Below are positions 1-9,806 of a stretch of 64,000 bases of DNA, piece after piece (position 1 is the first letter of the stretch; the number at the start of each line of letters is the position of its first letter). The position numbers were made by a program, and so were the translations under genes. The notes below the pieces were generated by a model. It ran no database searches. It was not told where the DNA came from and worked only from the letters and a program-made list of their open reading frames with translations. Source of the stretch: JBGRQB01 sp041725875 (GTDB lineage: Bacteria; Bacteroidota; Ignavibacteria; Ignavibacteriales; Melioribacteraceae); contig JBGRQB010000004.1 of the NCBI GenBank assembly GCA_041725875.1, forward strand, positions 8,225 to 72,224, in the 5' to 3' direction.

Positions 1-78
1 AAGAATAACAGTAAAAAACATTATTGCTCCAAATCCCCAAAATAATCTTGTGCCTATTTTGTAATTGCCGAATTTCAT
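1..78 (-). CDS. N-terminus of a methyl-accepting chemotaxis or sensor protein (partial, runs off the window)
   Basis: The first 26 codons of a minus-strand gene begin with ATG at 78 and continue past position 1. They read MKFGNYKIGTRLFWGFGAIM followed by a hydrophobic run, which is the usual cytoplasmic tip and first membrane segment of chemoreceptors (the KIGTRL-GFG pattern). A strong ribosome binding site GGAGAGG lies 4 nt upstream. It follows cheR on the same strand with a 79-nt gap, supporting a chemotaxis operon. A histidine kinase with the same N-terminal style cannot be excluded because only 26 residues are visible. Confidence 0.6.
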   Translation of the reverse strand, partial: MKFGNYKIGTRLFWGFGAIMFFTVIL

Positions 79-157
79 TTACCTCTCCGTAGAAAATTGC
101 AGAAAGAGAATAACAACGCCTTCTGATCCTTTCGCATTAGTTAGTATTGATTGAAAT

Positions 158-985
158 TTATTTCAGAATTTTTTCATAAATTCTGCTATTTATAATTACC
201 TCATCGTAGTTATCAACTAAAGGGGAAAATTGTATATTTTCCTTGCTTCCCAAACATAAAAATCCTCCGTACGCCAGACTGTCATCAAACAGTCCATACA
301 CTCTGTCCTGAAGCAGTTTGTCAAAATAAATCATAACATTTCTGCACAATATTAAATTCATTTCTCCAAAGGTTGCATCTGTCACAAGATTATGCCGTGC
401 AAAAGTCAGATTCTTTTTTAACGAACTGTCGATAATTGCAGAATTGTAACTTGAGTGATAATATTTAGAAAAAGAATATTTGCCGCCTGAATTATTGTAA
501 TTTGCCGTACTTCGTTTAATAGTGGAAATCTCATAAATTCCTTCGTTGGCTTTGTTCAGAACCTCTTCATTAACATCTGTAGCATAAATTTGGCATTTAT
601 CATAAATACCTTCTTCCTGGAGTATAATTGCCAGCGAATATACCTCTTCGCCTGTGGCGCACCCGGCGTGCCAAATTTTAATAAACGGAAGTTTTTTAAG
701 ACGGGGAATAATGTGATTTCTGAATATCAGATATATTTCGGGATCTCTGAACATTTCGGTAACAGGAATTGAGAAATTTTGAACCAGAAGTTTTGCAAAA
801 CTTTCATCATAAACTATTTCAGGAATTATTGCGGAGATTTTCGGAATGCCTGTTTCCTCTAAGAATAATTTAATTTGCCGCTTTAATGAAGATTTCGCAT
901 AATTACTAAAATCATAGCCATACCGTTTTGACAAAGTATCAAGCAAAAGGTCGTATTCCAGCTGTTCAATTTCTTCAGTTAGCAT
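158..985 (-). CDS. cheR: CheR-type protein-glutamate O-methyltransferase
   Basis: 275 residues, the normal length for CheR. It would methylate glutamates of chemoreceptors with S-adenosylmethionine in the cytoplasm. An N-terminal helical domain covers about residues 1-75. TEMFRDPE at 77-84 is the typical CheR segment, HAGCATGEE at 106-114 is the SAM-binding loop, and a CRNVMIYF motif near 214-221 ends the methyltransferase core. No C-terminal TPR extension is present. The gene lies directly upstream of the partial chemoreceptor at 1-78 on the same strand, which gives it an obvious substrate. The Shine-Dalgarno sequence at the chosen ATG is weak, but the start matches the family N-terminus. 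Confidence 0.9.
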   Translation of the reverse strand: MLTEEIEQLEYDLLLDTLSKRYGYDFSNYAKSSLKRQIKLFLEETGIPKISAIIPEIVYDESFAKLLVQNFSIPVTEMFRDPEIYLIFRNHIIPRLKKLPFIKIWHAGCATGEEVYSLAIILQEEGIYDKCQIYATDVNEEVLNKANEGIYEISTIKRSTANYNNSGGKYSFSKYYHSSYNSAIIDSSLKKNLTFARHNLVTDATFGEMNLILCRNVMIYFDKLLQDRVYGLFDDSLAYGGFLCLGSKENIQFSPLVDNYDEVIINSRIYEKILK

Positions 986-1161
986 AAATGTCCGCTAGTT
1001 TATTGAAAACTGCTCCTTATGGAACCCAATTTTGACACAGGATGCATTTAAAAATGATAATTCACTAAGTAATATTCGGATAATAGCAACCAAGACTTAA
1101 GAGTTTATTTCGAAAGTTAATTGAGGTTTTTATATAAAAAGATTGGATTTAATTGTTTGTA

Positions 1162-1192
1162 AAATTCCCCGGAGCAGATCTCCGGGGAGAAT
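1162..1192 (-). terminator. Rho-independent terminator of the amylase gene
   Basis: Arms TCCCCGGAG (1166-1174) and CTCCGGGGA (1180-1188) form a GC-rich 9-bp stem with a 5-nt loop. Read on the minus strand, a short T run follows. It begins right after the stop of the membrane-anchored amylase and separates it from cheR. Confidence 0.75.
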
Positions 1193-1194
1193 GT

Positions 1195-3618
1195 TTATAA
1201 TGCTAAAAATAGGTAACTCAGCGGATCGGTTTTAATTTTCAGCTTGTTATTTTCCACTTTATAGGTCTTGCCGTTAAGCAAATCTTTTAAGTCCTCAGCT
1301 TTATAAAACTCCGGTAAATCTATTTCAACTTCTTGCGATTTTTTCGATTTGTTAATCACAACAATAATTCTTTCTCTTAAATCGGAACGTGAATAAGCAA
1401 ATATATTTTTATCAGCTTTAAGCGTATAAAAATCTCCGTGACGCAATGCAGTATGTCCATTTCTGATTTTAGAAATCTTCTGTACCTCTTTTAACATCGC
1501 TTTTTCATTTTCAGAAAGGTTCTCACCAAATCTCATCATTCTTCTGTTGTCAGGATCAGATGCGCCTGTCATTCCGAATTCACTTCCGTAATAAACTACC
1601 GGCAGACCCGGAATTGTGAACATATAAGAATAATATAACAATGCTTTTTTGTAGCTCGTTGCGTGATCAACTTTTGGAGGATTATTCCATCCTATTTCAA
1701 CTGCATTCCACTGACTCAAATTCAAATCGCCGTCGGCAAAAGCCATATAGCGACTCTTATCGTGACTATCCATAATATTGCCCATTAAGTGCAGCGGACC
1801 AAAAACTTCAAGAGTTTTATTCATTTCAAATGAAAGATCTTCAAAAGATCTCTCAGGATTTATAAACACAGATTGTGCAACATTGTAAAGTTCGAAGTTG
1901 AACTGCGAACTAAGCTGACCATTATTTACATAAGAGCCAACAAGATCGTAGCTGCCGAAAGTTTCACCAATCTGATAAACTTCACGGTTTTTCGGACGCT
2001 CAATTTCCTTCTTCAATTTTTTAGTTAATTCACGCCAGAAAACATTTGGCACGTGTTTTACAGCATCGTGTCTGAAACCATCTGCGCCTGTTTCATTTAA
2101 CCACCAGATTGCGTTGTCAGTCATAGCTTTAAGCGCCTCAGGTGAGTTCTGATAATCAAACGAAGGAAGATAAGGCTCAAACCAGGTTGTTAATCTGAAT
2201 TCATCCCAGAAGCGGAGATTTAATCTGCCGTCAGGAAGTTCAAGCTTACCAAACCAGTTGCGATCTTTTTTGAAAAACGGATGATCCTGATGCACGTGGT
2301 TTGAAACAAAATCGAGCAATACTTTAATGTTGTGTTTATGTGCAATATCAATCAGTTCTTTGAATTTATCCATCGAACCAAATTTTTCTTCCACTTTCTG
2401 GTGATGGATCGGCCAGTAGCCGTGATAACCTGAATACCATCTGTGCGGTGCAGGAAATTCTTTGAAAGCAACATTCGGGTTGTCATAAACAGGGGAAAGC
2501 CATAAAATGTTAATTCCCAAGTCAGTGAAGTAACCATCTTTTATTTTGTTAATTACACCCTGAAAATCTCCGCCGTAATAATTTGCTTTCTGCATTATTG
2601 AATCGTGTTTTACAGGATTGTTTAACTTTTCATCACCATCGTTAAAACGGTCGATCATCAGACTGTAAATCGTTCCGTCGTACCAGGAATCAGAATTGTT
2701 TTTTACAGGCTCGGAGTTTTCAAGAACAAGTTCCTGAATATTGGATATTTGTCCTTTATGACTCACAACAACTCTTAAATGATGTCTTCCCATTAAATCA
2801 GCCGGATCAACACTTATTTCAACTTTGTTGTTTCCTGTAAATATTTTATCAGAATAAACCCGTTTGTTATCGATAAAAGCAATTACATCTTTATCTTTTA
2901 TAAAAGCTTTCGGATCAGTGTGCTGGTATTTGAACATATATTTATATTCGTGACCAAGTTTCAAAAGATTATCAACATGTAAAAATCCTTTACCGGAAAA
3001 TCTTTCCTGAACCGTTACAACGTTATTGTGTCCGCCAATTCCATTAGGAACTATAACCTTGTTTTTCGGATCCATCAGTTCGTCACCTTCGCAGAAAAAC
3101 TTGTATTGGTACTGACCCGGAAGAAGCGGAATTTCTATTTCATAATTTCCGTCATTATCTTTATCAGTCATTTCCAGATTGGTTCTGTCCCAGCTGTTAA
3201 AACTGCCGAATAAGTTTACTTTGTTATATTTTTTCTTTGGGGCAAATTCAAACTTCTGCTTTGCAATAATTTTTGAAAAGAGAGGGAAGCTGAATCTGTT
3301 GCCGCCAAATTCAAATTCTACAATTGTTGCTCCTTCAAAATCGGGGGCCGGGGTAAAATAGAGGGTGTTGCGTTCTTTATCAAATTTTATTTCTACGTTT
3401 TCATTTTCCAGAAAATCCAAATTGTAATTTTCTGCATAAAACATATCGCTTATAATTAGAGAGTCTGTCTGACCGGCAACAAGTTTAACCGGCTGAATAA
3501 TTTCCTTTATATCTCTTTGTTGAGAAGGGGTAAATAATACTGTTCCAATTACTATAAATGCTACTGCAATCAATGCGAAGAATATGATAATCGGGGTCTG
3601 TTTCTTCACGTCATTCAT
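1195..3618 (-). CDS. Membrane-anchored GH13 alpha-amylase with N-terminal CBM48-like domain
   Basis: 807 residues. Residues about 9-30 form one hydrophobic segment without a clear cleavage site, so the enzyme is probably exported and anchored in the inner membrane. A CBM48/AMPK-like glycogen-binding module covers about 125-205 (NLFGSFNSWDR). The GH13 barrel starts near residue 310 (YSLMIDRFNDGD). The catalytic set is complete: nucleophile D518 in GFRHD, acid/base E552 in IGETF, and transition-state H619-D620 in DSHDKSR. It should hydrolyse alpha-1,4-glucans such as starch or glycogen, or their oligosaccharides. Its start lies 14 nt after the stop of the SLC45-type transporter, so the two are probably co-transcribed. 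Exact specificity (amylase, neopullulanase, cyclodextrinase) cannot be read from motifs. Confidence 0.88.
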   Translation of the reverse strand: MNDVKKQTPIIIFFALIAVAFIVIGTVLFTPSQQRDIKEIIQPVKLVAGQTDSLIISDMFYAENYNLDFLENENVEIKFDKERNTLYFTPAPDFEGATIVEFEFGGNRFSFPLFSKIIAKQKFEFAPKKKYNKVNLFGSFNSWDRTNLEMTDKDNDGNYEIEIPLLPGQYQYKFFCEGDELMDPKNKVIVPNGIGGHNNVVTVQERFSGKGFLHVDNLLKLGHEYKYMFKYQHTDPKAFIKDKDVIAFIDNKRVYSDKIFTGNNKVEISVDPADLMGRHHLRVVVSHKGQISNIQELVLENSEPVKNNSDSWYDGTIYSLMIDRFNDGDEKLNNPVKHDSIMQKANYYGGDFQGVINKIKDGYFTDLGINILWLSPVYDNPNVAFKEFPAPHRWYSGYHGYWPIHHQKVEEKFGSMDKFKELIDIAHKHNIKVLLDFVSNHVHQDHPFFKKDRNWFGKLELPDGRLNLRFWDEFRLTTWFEPYLPSFDYQNSPEALKAMTDNAIWWLNETGADGFRHDAVKHVPNVFWRELTKKLKKEIERPKNREVYQIGETFGSYDLVGSYVNNGQLSSQFNFELYNVAQSVFINPERSFEDLSFEMNKTLEVFGPLHLMGNIMDSHDKSRYMAFADGDLNLSQWNAVEIGWNNPPKVDHATSYKKALLYYSYMFTIPGLPVVYYGSEFGMTGASDPDNRRMMRFGENLSENEKAMLKEVQKISKIRNGHTALRHGDFYTLKADKNIFAYSRSDLRERIIVVINKSKKSQEVEIDLPEFYKAEDLKDLLNGKTYKVENNKLKIKTDPLSYLFLAL

Positions 3619-3632
3619 TTAAAAATATCTCC

Positions 3633-4901
3633 TTAAACTTTTTTGTTTTCCTTAACCATAAACCATAATACTCCGGAAATAAAGAGGGAAGTACCGCTTA
3701 TGATAAATATTATGTTCTGATTGGCAAAAGACGAAATTACCGAACCAATTACAACACTTGAAATTAACTGCGGAATTACAACGGAAAGATTAAACATTCC
3801 CATAAAAAATCCCATTTTGCTTTTATCTACTTTTTCAGACATAATTGCAAATGGCAGACTCACAACCGCGGCCCATCCAATTCCGCAAACAGCCATAAAA
3901 ACGTAAAGTGAAATTGTTGAAGAACCAAAAAATACAATTCCAAAATAACCTAAAGCCATTATAAAAATAGTAGATAAATGTGTTTTTACTCGTCCGATTT
4001 TCTTAGCCAGCGGTTCAAGAACCGTTGCAGGAAGTATAGCTCCTACTGCATTTAAAACCAGAAACGAAATTGAAATTATTTGTCCAATTTGATTATTAAC
4101 CTCGTCTGATAAATCAGCACCAAAATCATTTACACCAAACATTTTCTGTTTGATAAAAAAGATTATATAGACAAACATTGTCTGAATACCTAACCACGAA
4201 AAACCGTGCGCTATGCAAAGTTTTATAAACTGAGGTACATCAGAACTTCCTTCGGTTGCAGAAGATGTTTCTTCTTCTGTCTGTTCAAGCTCTTTTGGTT
4301 CTTCAATAAAAAACATTGGTACTACTGAAAATAAAAGAACTAAAACAGCACCGGAGTAAATTAAGAAATAATTTCCAAATACGGCCCCTATAAAGTAAGC
4401 CAGCATACCAAAAGTACCTGAAATTGTCTGCATCCAGGTGTAACCTTTTGTTCTGGGAATACCATCAGGTGTAACATCGGCAATTATCGATCTCGTGGGG
4501 TTGAAACTGATATTAATTGCCATATCAAGCGTTAATGCAACAAATAAAGCAACAAAAATAAGGCTGCCGATACCTAGAGTGTTATCAATGGTATCTATGT
4601 GGGGCAGAGCAACCAGCATTAATGCTGCAAGAGTTCCGCCAATCAGGACAAAAGGTCTCCGGCGTCCGCCCCAAAACCACACTTTATCACTGATTAAACC
4701 GACAATTGGCTGACCTAAAATACCTGCCAGCGGACCTGCAGCCCACACAAAACCAACCTCGTGAATATCGAGCTGATACTGTGTGTTCATTATCCAGGTG
4801 AGTGCAGCTATCTGAATTGAAAGGGCAAAGCCCATTGCCGTTGCAGGAAAACTTAATAATGCATAAAACGAATTTGACAGTTTTTTCTGAAATTCGAGCA
4901 T
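3633..4901 (-). CDS. SLC45-like MFS sugar transporter (maltose/glucan oligosaccharide importer)
   Basis: 422 residues with about 12 predicted membrane helices. The segment GQPIVGLISDKVWFWGGRRR near 60-80 matches the loop 2-3 signature of the SLC45/GPH group of MFS carriers (PxVGxxSDxxxxxxGRRRP). This group imports sucrose, maltose or longer alpha-glucosides by proton symport. A Glu/Ser-rich cytoplasmic loop (about 200-225) separates the two six-helix halves. The start ATG has the ribosome binding site GGAGAGA. It sits upstream of and almost touching the anchored amylase and is divergent from two exported amylases, so maltodextrin import is the natural role. It may replace a SusC/SusD system here; none is seen. 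Confidence 0.82.
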   Translation of the reverse strand: MLEFQKKLSNSFYALLSFPATAMGFALSIQIAALTWIMNTQYQLDIHEVGFVWAAGPLAGILGQPIVGLISDKVWFWGGRRRPFVLIGGTLAALMLVALPHIDTIDNTLGIGSLIFVALFVALTLDMAINISFNPTRSIIADVTPDGIPRTKGYTWMQTISGTFGMLAYFIGAVFGNYFLIYSGAVLVLLFSVVPMFFIEEPKELEQTEEETSSATEGSSDVPQFIKLCIAHGFSWLGIQTMFVYIIFFIKQKMFGVNDFGADLSDEVNNQIGQIISISFLVLNAVGAILPATVLEPLAKKIGRVKTHLSTIFIMALGYFGIVFFGSSTISLYVFMAVCGIGWAAVVSLPFAIMSEKVDKSKMGFFMGMFNLSVVIPQLISSVVIGSVISSFANQNIIFIISGTSLFISGVLWFMVKENKKV

Positions 4902-5004
4902 TTTCTCTCCTTAAAACGTTAAACTATAAAATTAAATTAAATGATAAAGAACCTAAAAATTTTAGCTCAAGATAAGCAAATTTTATTAATTAAATCAACG
5001 AGTG

Positions 5005-5036
5005 TTGGAGTTTTAACTTATAAAATTATATATTTG
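5005..5036 (+). promoter_or_regulatory. Putative Bacteroidota-type promoter for the amylase pair
   Basis: TTGG at 5005-5008 and TATATTTG at 5029-5036 are separated by 20 nt. This fits the Bacteroidota primary sigma factor pattern (TTTG, 19-21 nt, TAnnTTTG). The -7 box lies 29 nt before the ATG at 5066, in the gap between divergent transcription units. Confidence 0.5.
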
Positions 5037-5065
5037 AGAACCCCACTAAACATATTGAGAGTTCT

Positions 5066-7900
5066 ATGAAATTACGAATTGTATGGTTATTCCCCGTAAT
5101 CATATTTTTCAACCTGTTGTATGGACAGGTTGTAACTACCGTTCCGGTATTTCCTACTGATGACGATAATATTACTCTATATTTCGATGCATCAAAAGGT
5201 GATGCTGGTTTAAAAGGTTATACCGGTAAAGTTTTTGCCCATACCGGCGTAACTATTGATGGAAAACAGTGGCAAAATGTTGTTGGTCCAAACTGGGGCG
5301 ACGACGCTAATCAGCCCGAACTTACAAGAAGTAACAGCAACCCCGATCTGTATACTCTTGTAATCGGAAATCCGCATACTTTTTATAATGTTCCTGCTTC
5401 TACGGAAATTACGGAACTTAATTTTGTATTCAGAAGTGAAGGATCAGAGGGTCCCACAGGAAGAGCAGCCGGCGGAGGCGACATTTTCGTTACTCTGTAC
5501 AAAGCTGAACTTAATGTGAAATTCTCTTTACCAGATTCACCTCAGTTTGTAAAACCGGCTGAATCAGTAACTTTTGAAGCAACCGGATCAGGCGCAGATT
5601 CGCTGGTACTTTTTATTGATAACAACAAAGTTGCTTCCACAACCTCAAATACCTTACAATATAATCATCAGTTTAATCAGTCAGGAAAACAGCAGGCAGT
5701 TGTAACTGCATACAGCAGTTCCGGTAATAAATCTGATTCAACTTATATTGTTGTACGTGCGGTTAATAATATAGCAGCTCTGCCTGCCAACACCGAATAT
5801 GGTATCAATTATGTAAATGGAACCACAGTTACACTGGCTTTACCGAGTCCGCATAAAAAGTTTGTTTATGTTATTGGTGATTTCAATAACTGGGAACCAG
5901 ATGAAAACTACCAGATGAATGTAACTTCCGATTCCTCAACTCACTGGATCACACTTCAAAATCTCGAAGCAGGTAAAGAATATGCATTCCAGTATTATAT
6001 TGACGGAAAAATTAAAATTGCAGATCCTTATACTGATAAAATTCTTGATCCCTGGAATGATAAACACATCGATGCAGCCACTTATCCCGGATTAAAAGCC
6101 TATCCTGAAAATAAAACAGAAGGAATTGTTTCTGTTTTTCAGACTAACCAGACAGGCTATGCCTGGGAGGTTACTGATTTTGTAAAACCGGAAAAAGAAA
6201 AACTGGTTATTTACGAACTTCTTGTCAGAGATTTTATAACCGAACATACTTTCAAAGCAGTTACAGATTCTCTCGATTATCTTGAAAGACTGGGAGTTAA
6301 CGCAATTGAACTTATGCCGGTAAATGAATTTGAAGGAAACTCAAGCTGGGGTTATAATCCTTCATTCCTTTTTGCTCCTGATAAATATTACGGACATAAA
6401 AACGATCTGAAAAAGTTTATTGACGAATGCCACAAACGAGGTATTGCAGTTTTAATAGATTTGGTTCTTAACCATCAGTTCGGACTTTCACCATTTGTTC
6501 AAATGTACTTCGAAAGTGGCAAACCAACAGCTGATAACCCATGGTTTAATGTTAATCATAATTTTGAAAACACAGATGCTCACTGGGGATATGATTTTAA
6601 TCACGAAAGCGCAATGACTCAGCAGCTTGTTGACAGAATTACAAAATACTGGCTTACAGAATATAAATTTGATGGGTTCCGTTTCGACTTTACAAAAGGT
6701 TTCGGCAACAACTGGAAAGCAAATTCTTCCGATTCCTGGGGAAGTTTGTACGATGCTGACAGAGTCAGATTACTAAAACGTATGGCAGATAAAATCTGGG
6801 AAGTTGATTCTAAAGCTTTTGTTACTTTTGAACATCTTGCCGAAAACAAAGAAGAGAAAGAACTTGCCGATTATGGTATTCTTCTTTGGGGTAATATGAA
6901 TCACAATTATAATGAAGCTTCAATGGGTTATAATGAAAATGGAAAATCAAACATTTCCGGTACTCTTTATTCAAACAGAAACTGGACTGAAGCAAATCTG
7001 ATTTCCTATATGGAGAGTCACGACGAAGAAAGACTGATGTATAAAAATCTTCAATATGGCAACAGTTCAAACGGCTATAATGTAAAAGATCTTGAAACTG
7101 CTATTGCCAGACAAATGCTTGTCTCAGCATTTTTCTACACTCTTCCGGGTCCGAAAATGCTCTGGCAGTTTGGTGAACTTGGTTATGATTTTTCAATAAA
7201 TCATAACGGTCGTGTTGGTGAAAAACCAATCCGCTGGGATTATTATCAGGATAACAATCGCAGAAGTCTCTACAAAGTTACTTCCGAGTTAATAAAACTG
7301 AAAACCAAACACGATGTTTTCAACAGCAATGATATAAGCTATTCTTTCTCAGCCGCAACAAAAAGATTAAATCTATCCACAGATACATTAAAAGTTACTG
7401 TTATCGGGAACTTTGATGTTAAAGTAGGATCAGTTGTTCCTCAATTCCAGAACACCGGCTGGTGGTACGATTATTTTAGTGGCGACAGTATTTATGTTTC
7501 CGATGTAAATACACCTGTGAGTCTGGTAGCAGGAGAGTTTCACCTCTATTCAACAAAAAAACTTGGTACACCTGAAAAAGGAATTCTTGTTGATATTGAT
7601 GAAACCACAGACAACTTAATTGAAACTTACGGCTTAACACAAAATTATCCTAACCCGTTTAATCCTTCTACAACTTTTAAATATCAGGTTCCTGAAGAAT
7701 CAAAAGTTGTAATCAAGGTTTATAATCTTGTGGGACAGGTAGTTAAAACGCTTGTTAATGAAACAAAAGAACAAGGTTCTTACGAAGTTGTATGGGATGG
7801 AACAAATAGTTCCGGACAGAAAGTTTCGAGCGGAGTTTATTTCTACCAGCTTAGAGCCGGGACTTATGTTGAAACCAGAAAAATGATTTTACTGAAATAA
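5066..7900 (+). CDS. Secreted GH13 alpha-glucan hydrolase with T9SS type-A C-terminal sorting domain
   Basis: 944 residues. A signal peptide (about 1-20, ending LLYGQ) is followed by an N-terminal beta-rich region (about 25-235). A CBM48-like module (VYVIGDFNNWEPD, about 265-345) comes next, then a GH13 barrel (about 380-760). Catalytic residues are intact: D541 in GFRFDF, E589 in VTFEH, H652-D653 in ESHDEER. The last about 85 residues start with NYPNPFNPST and end KMILLK. That is the type-A sorting domain recognised by the type IX secretion system, so the enzyme is delivered to the cell surface or medium. The arrangement resembles branching-enzyme or isoamylase-like GH13 proteins, so debranching or amylase activity are both possible. 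It has its own promoter and is followed by a second exported GH13 gene after 48 nt. Confidence 0.9.
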   Translation: MKLRIVWLFPVIIFFNLLYGQVVTTVPVFPTDDDNITLYFDASKGDAGLKGYTGKVFAHTGVTIDGKQWQNVVGPNWGDDANQPELTRSNSNPDLYTLVIGNPHTFYNVPASTEITELNFVFRSEGSEGPTGRAAGGGDIFVTLYKAELNVKFSLPDSPQFVKPAESVTFEATGSGADSLVLFIDNNKVASTTSNTLQYNHQFNQSGKQQAVVTAYSSSGNKSDSTYIVVRAVNNIAALPANTEYGINYVNGTTVTLALPSPHKKFVYVIGDFNNWEPDENYQMNVTSDSSTHWITLQNLEAGKEYAFQYYIDGKIKIADPYTDKILDPWNDKHIDAATYPGLKAYPENKTEGIVSVFQTNQTGYAWEVTDFVKPEKEKLVIYELLVRDFITEHTFKAVTDSLDYLERLGVNAIELMPVNEFEGNSSWGYNPSFLFAPDKYYGHKNDLKKFIDECHKRGIAVLIDLVLNHQFGLSPFVQMYFESGKPTADNPWFNVNHNFENTDAHWGYDFNHESAMTQQLVDRITKYWLTEYKFDGFRFDFTKGFGNNWKANSSDSWGSLYDADRVRLLKRMADKIWEVDSKAFVTFEHLAENKEEKELADYGILLWGNMNHNYNEASMGYNENGKSNISGTLYSNRNWTEANLISYMESHDEERLMYKNLQYGNSSNGYNVKDLETAIARQMLVSAFFYTLPGPKMLWQFGELGYDFSINHNGRVGEKPIRWDYYQDNNRRSLYKVTSELIKLKTKHDVFNSNDISYSFSAATKRLNLSTDTLKVTVIGNFDVKVGSVVPQFQNTGWWYDYFSGDSIYVSDVNTPVSLVAGEFHLYSTKKLGTPEKGILVDIDETTDNLIETYGLTQNYPNPFNPSTTFKYQVPEESKVVIKVYNLVGQVVKTLVNETKEQGSYEVVWDGTNSSGQKVSSGVYFYQLRAGTYVETRKMILLK

Positions 7901-7948
7901 TTATAAATGAATAAACCAAAATTTGTTGTAAATAAATAACAGGTTAAT

Positions 7949-9742
7949 ATGAAAAAGATTTTACTTATTACTTTGATTTTAAGTTCCTTTTGTGCTTTTG
8001 CGCAAAAGAGTGCCCCTCGTGTTCCTGAGTGGGCAAAAGAAGCTGTGTGGTATCAGATTTTTCCTGAAAGATTTGCCAACGGCGATAAATCCAACGATCC
8101 GCAGCCAAAAGATTTGGAAGGCGGCTGGCCTTATTTTATCCCTGAAGGATGGCAGAATCATCCTTGGGAATCTGACTGGTACAAACAGCAACCTTGGGAG
8201 AAAAAAACTGATTTCGATTTCTACAGAAATGCGGGTCTGAGACGCTATGGCGGTGACTTGCAGGGAGTTATCGATAAATTAGATTATCTGCAGGATTTGG
8301 GAATTACTGCAATTTATTTTAATCCTGTGTTTGAATCACCTTCGCTTCACAAATATGATGCAACTATGTATCATCATATTGATAACAATTTTGGTCCCGA
8401 TCCGGCTGGTGACAGAAAAATATGGGAAAGTGAAAACCCTGCCGATCCTTCCACCTGGAAATGGACTTCTGCAGATAAATTGTTTTTGAACCTTCTTAAA
8501 GAAGCTCACAAACGCGGAATGAAAGTTATTATTGACGGTGTGTTTAATCACGTTGGAAATACTTTCTGGGCATTTAAAGATGTAATTAAAAATCAGGATA
8601 AATCTGAGTATAAAGACTGGTTCTACATTAAGAAGTTTGACGATCCTGCAACACCCGATGTAAATGAATTTGATTACGAAGGCTGGTACGGAGTTAAAGA
8701 TCTTCCTGAAATTAAAGAAGATGAAAACGGACTTATCGATGCACCTGCTGCTCATATAAAAGATATTATCAAAAGATGGATGGATCCGAATAATGACGGT
8801 GATCCTTCTGATGGTATTGACGGCTGGAGACTTGACGTAGCTGAAATGGTTGAACTTGGTTTCTGGAAAAAATTCAGAACCTGGGTAAAAGAAATTAATC
8901 CAAATGCTTACACCACCGGTGAAGTTTGGTGGGAAGACTGGAAAGTAAATAAAATGTTTAACGCAGCTCCGTGGCTGCAGGGTGATGCTTTTGATGCAGT
9001 TATGAATTATCGCTTTGCACGTGCAGTTAAGAATTTTGTAATTGATCAAAAAACAAAAATTGATGCTCAGGCTTTTGCCGATACAATGAAAAACGTTTAC
9101 AGAGATTATCATCCTGAAAATCACGCTGTTATGATGAACCTTATGGGAAGTCACGATACCGAGCGTCTTGCTTCATTAATCGTGAATCCCGATTTCTGGT
9201 TAGATCATAATGCTAATCCTGCGCAAAGAAAAGAATTTGATCCGGCTGCACCAGATGCAAAAGGAAGAGAAATTCAGAGACTTGTTCTTGCAATGCAGAT
9301 GACAATGCCCGGCGCACCAATGATTTATTATGGTGACGAAGCAGGAATGTGGGGCGGTGATGATCCTGACGACAGAAAACCAATGGTATGGCCTGAAATT
9401 AAATATGAAACAGAAACAGCACATCCGTTTGGATTAAAAAGAAAAACAAGTGAAGTGAAATTCAATAAAAATCTTTTTGACTGGTACAAAAAATTGATAG
9501 CAATCAGAAAATCTGATAAAGCATTTTCACTTGGAAGCATAGATTTTGTTAAAACCAAAGGAACTCTTCTTGTATTTACAAGAAATTATAAAAACAGCAA
9601 ATATACTATTGTTGTTAACTCTTCTGATAAAGAAGTTAAAACTTCAGTCGGGAAAGGAATGAAAAAAGAATTGATTTCCGGTAAAAAAGTAGATAGTGGC
9701 AGTTTAGCATTACTGCCGCATCAGATGATGATATTGCAATAG
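7949..9742 (+). CDS. Exported GH13 enzyme of the neopullulanase/cyclomaltodextrinase type
   Basis: 597 residues with a clear signal peptide (MKKILLITLILSSFCAFAQ). There is no T9SS domain, so a periplasmic location is likely. The enzyme starts directly with the catalytic barrel (AVWYQIFPERFANGD, GGDLQGVIDKLDYL). The insertion between strands 3 and 4 and the GWRLDVAE motif resemble cyclomaltodextrinases and neopullulanases. Nucleophile D296, acid/base E325 (TTGEVWW) and H402-D403 (GSHDTER) are present. It probably trims maltodextrins released by the surface enzyme encoded upstream before the SLC45-type carrier takes them up. It ends before a strong bidirectional terminator. Confidence 0.88.
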   Translation: MKKILLITLILSSFCAFAQKSAPRVPEWAKEAVWYQIFPERFANGDKSNDPQPKDLEGGWPYFIPEGWQNHPWESDWYKQQPWEKKTDFDFYRNAGLRRYGGDLQGVIDKLDYLQDLGITAIYFNPVFESPSLHKYDATMYHHIDNNFGPDPAGDRKIWESENPADPSTWKWTSADKLFLNLLKEAHKRGMKVIIDGVFNHVGNTFWAFKDVIKNQDKSEYKDWFYIKKFDDPATPDVNEFDYEGWYGVKDLPEIKEDENGLIDAPAAHIKDIIKRWMDPNNDGDPSDGIDGWRLDVAEMVELGFWKKFRTWVKEINPNAYTTGEVWWEDWKVNKMFNAAPWLQGDAFDAVMNYRFARAVKNFVIDQKTKIDAQAFADTMKNVYRDYHPENHAVMMNLMGSHDTERLASLIVNPDFWLDHNANPAQRKEFDPAAPDAKGREIQRLVLAMQMTMPGAPMIYYGDEAGMWGGDDPDDRKPMVWPEIKYETETAHPFGLKRKTSEVKFNKNLFDWYKKLIAIRKSDKAFSLGSIDFVKTKGTLLVFTRNYKNSKYTIVVNSSDKEVKTSVGKGMKKELISGKKVDSGSLALLPHQMMILQ

Positions 9743-9778
9743 AAATATTGCAGTGCATATACTCTCTAATACTGTAAT

Positions 9779-9806
9779 AAATCCCGGCCTACTCAGCCGG
9801 GATTTT
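9779..9806. terminator. Bidirectional terminator between the amylase and molybdoenzyme operons
   Basis: A perfect 10-bp stem AAATCCCGGC (9779-9788) / GCCGGGATTT (9796-9805) has a 7-nt loop. It is T-rich on the plus side and A-rich on the other, so it can end the convergent transcripts from both sides. It overlaps the stop codon of the dmsC-like gene. Confidence 0.85.

Noticed and set aside
8336..9154. 272-residue minus-strand open frame
   Set aside because: It lies wholly within the neopullulanase-like gene and has the biased Phe/Ile/His composition of an antisense shadow, with no recognisable domain.
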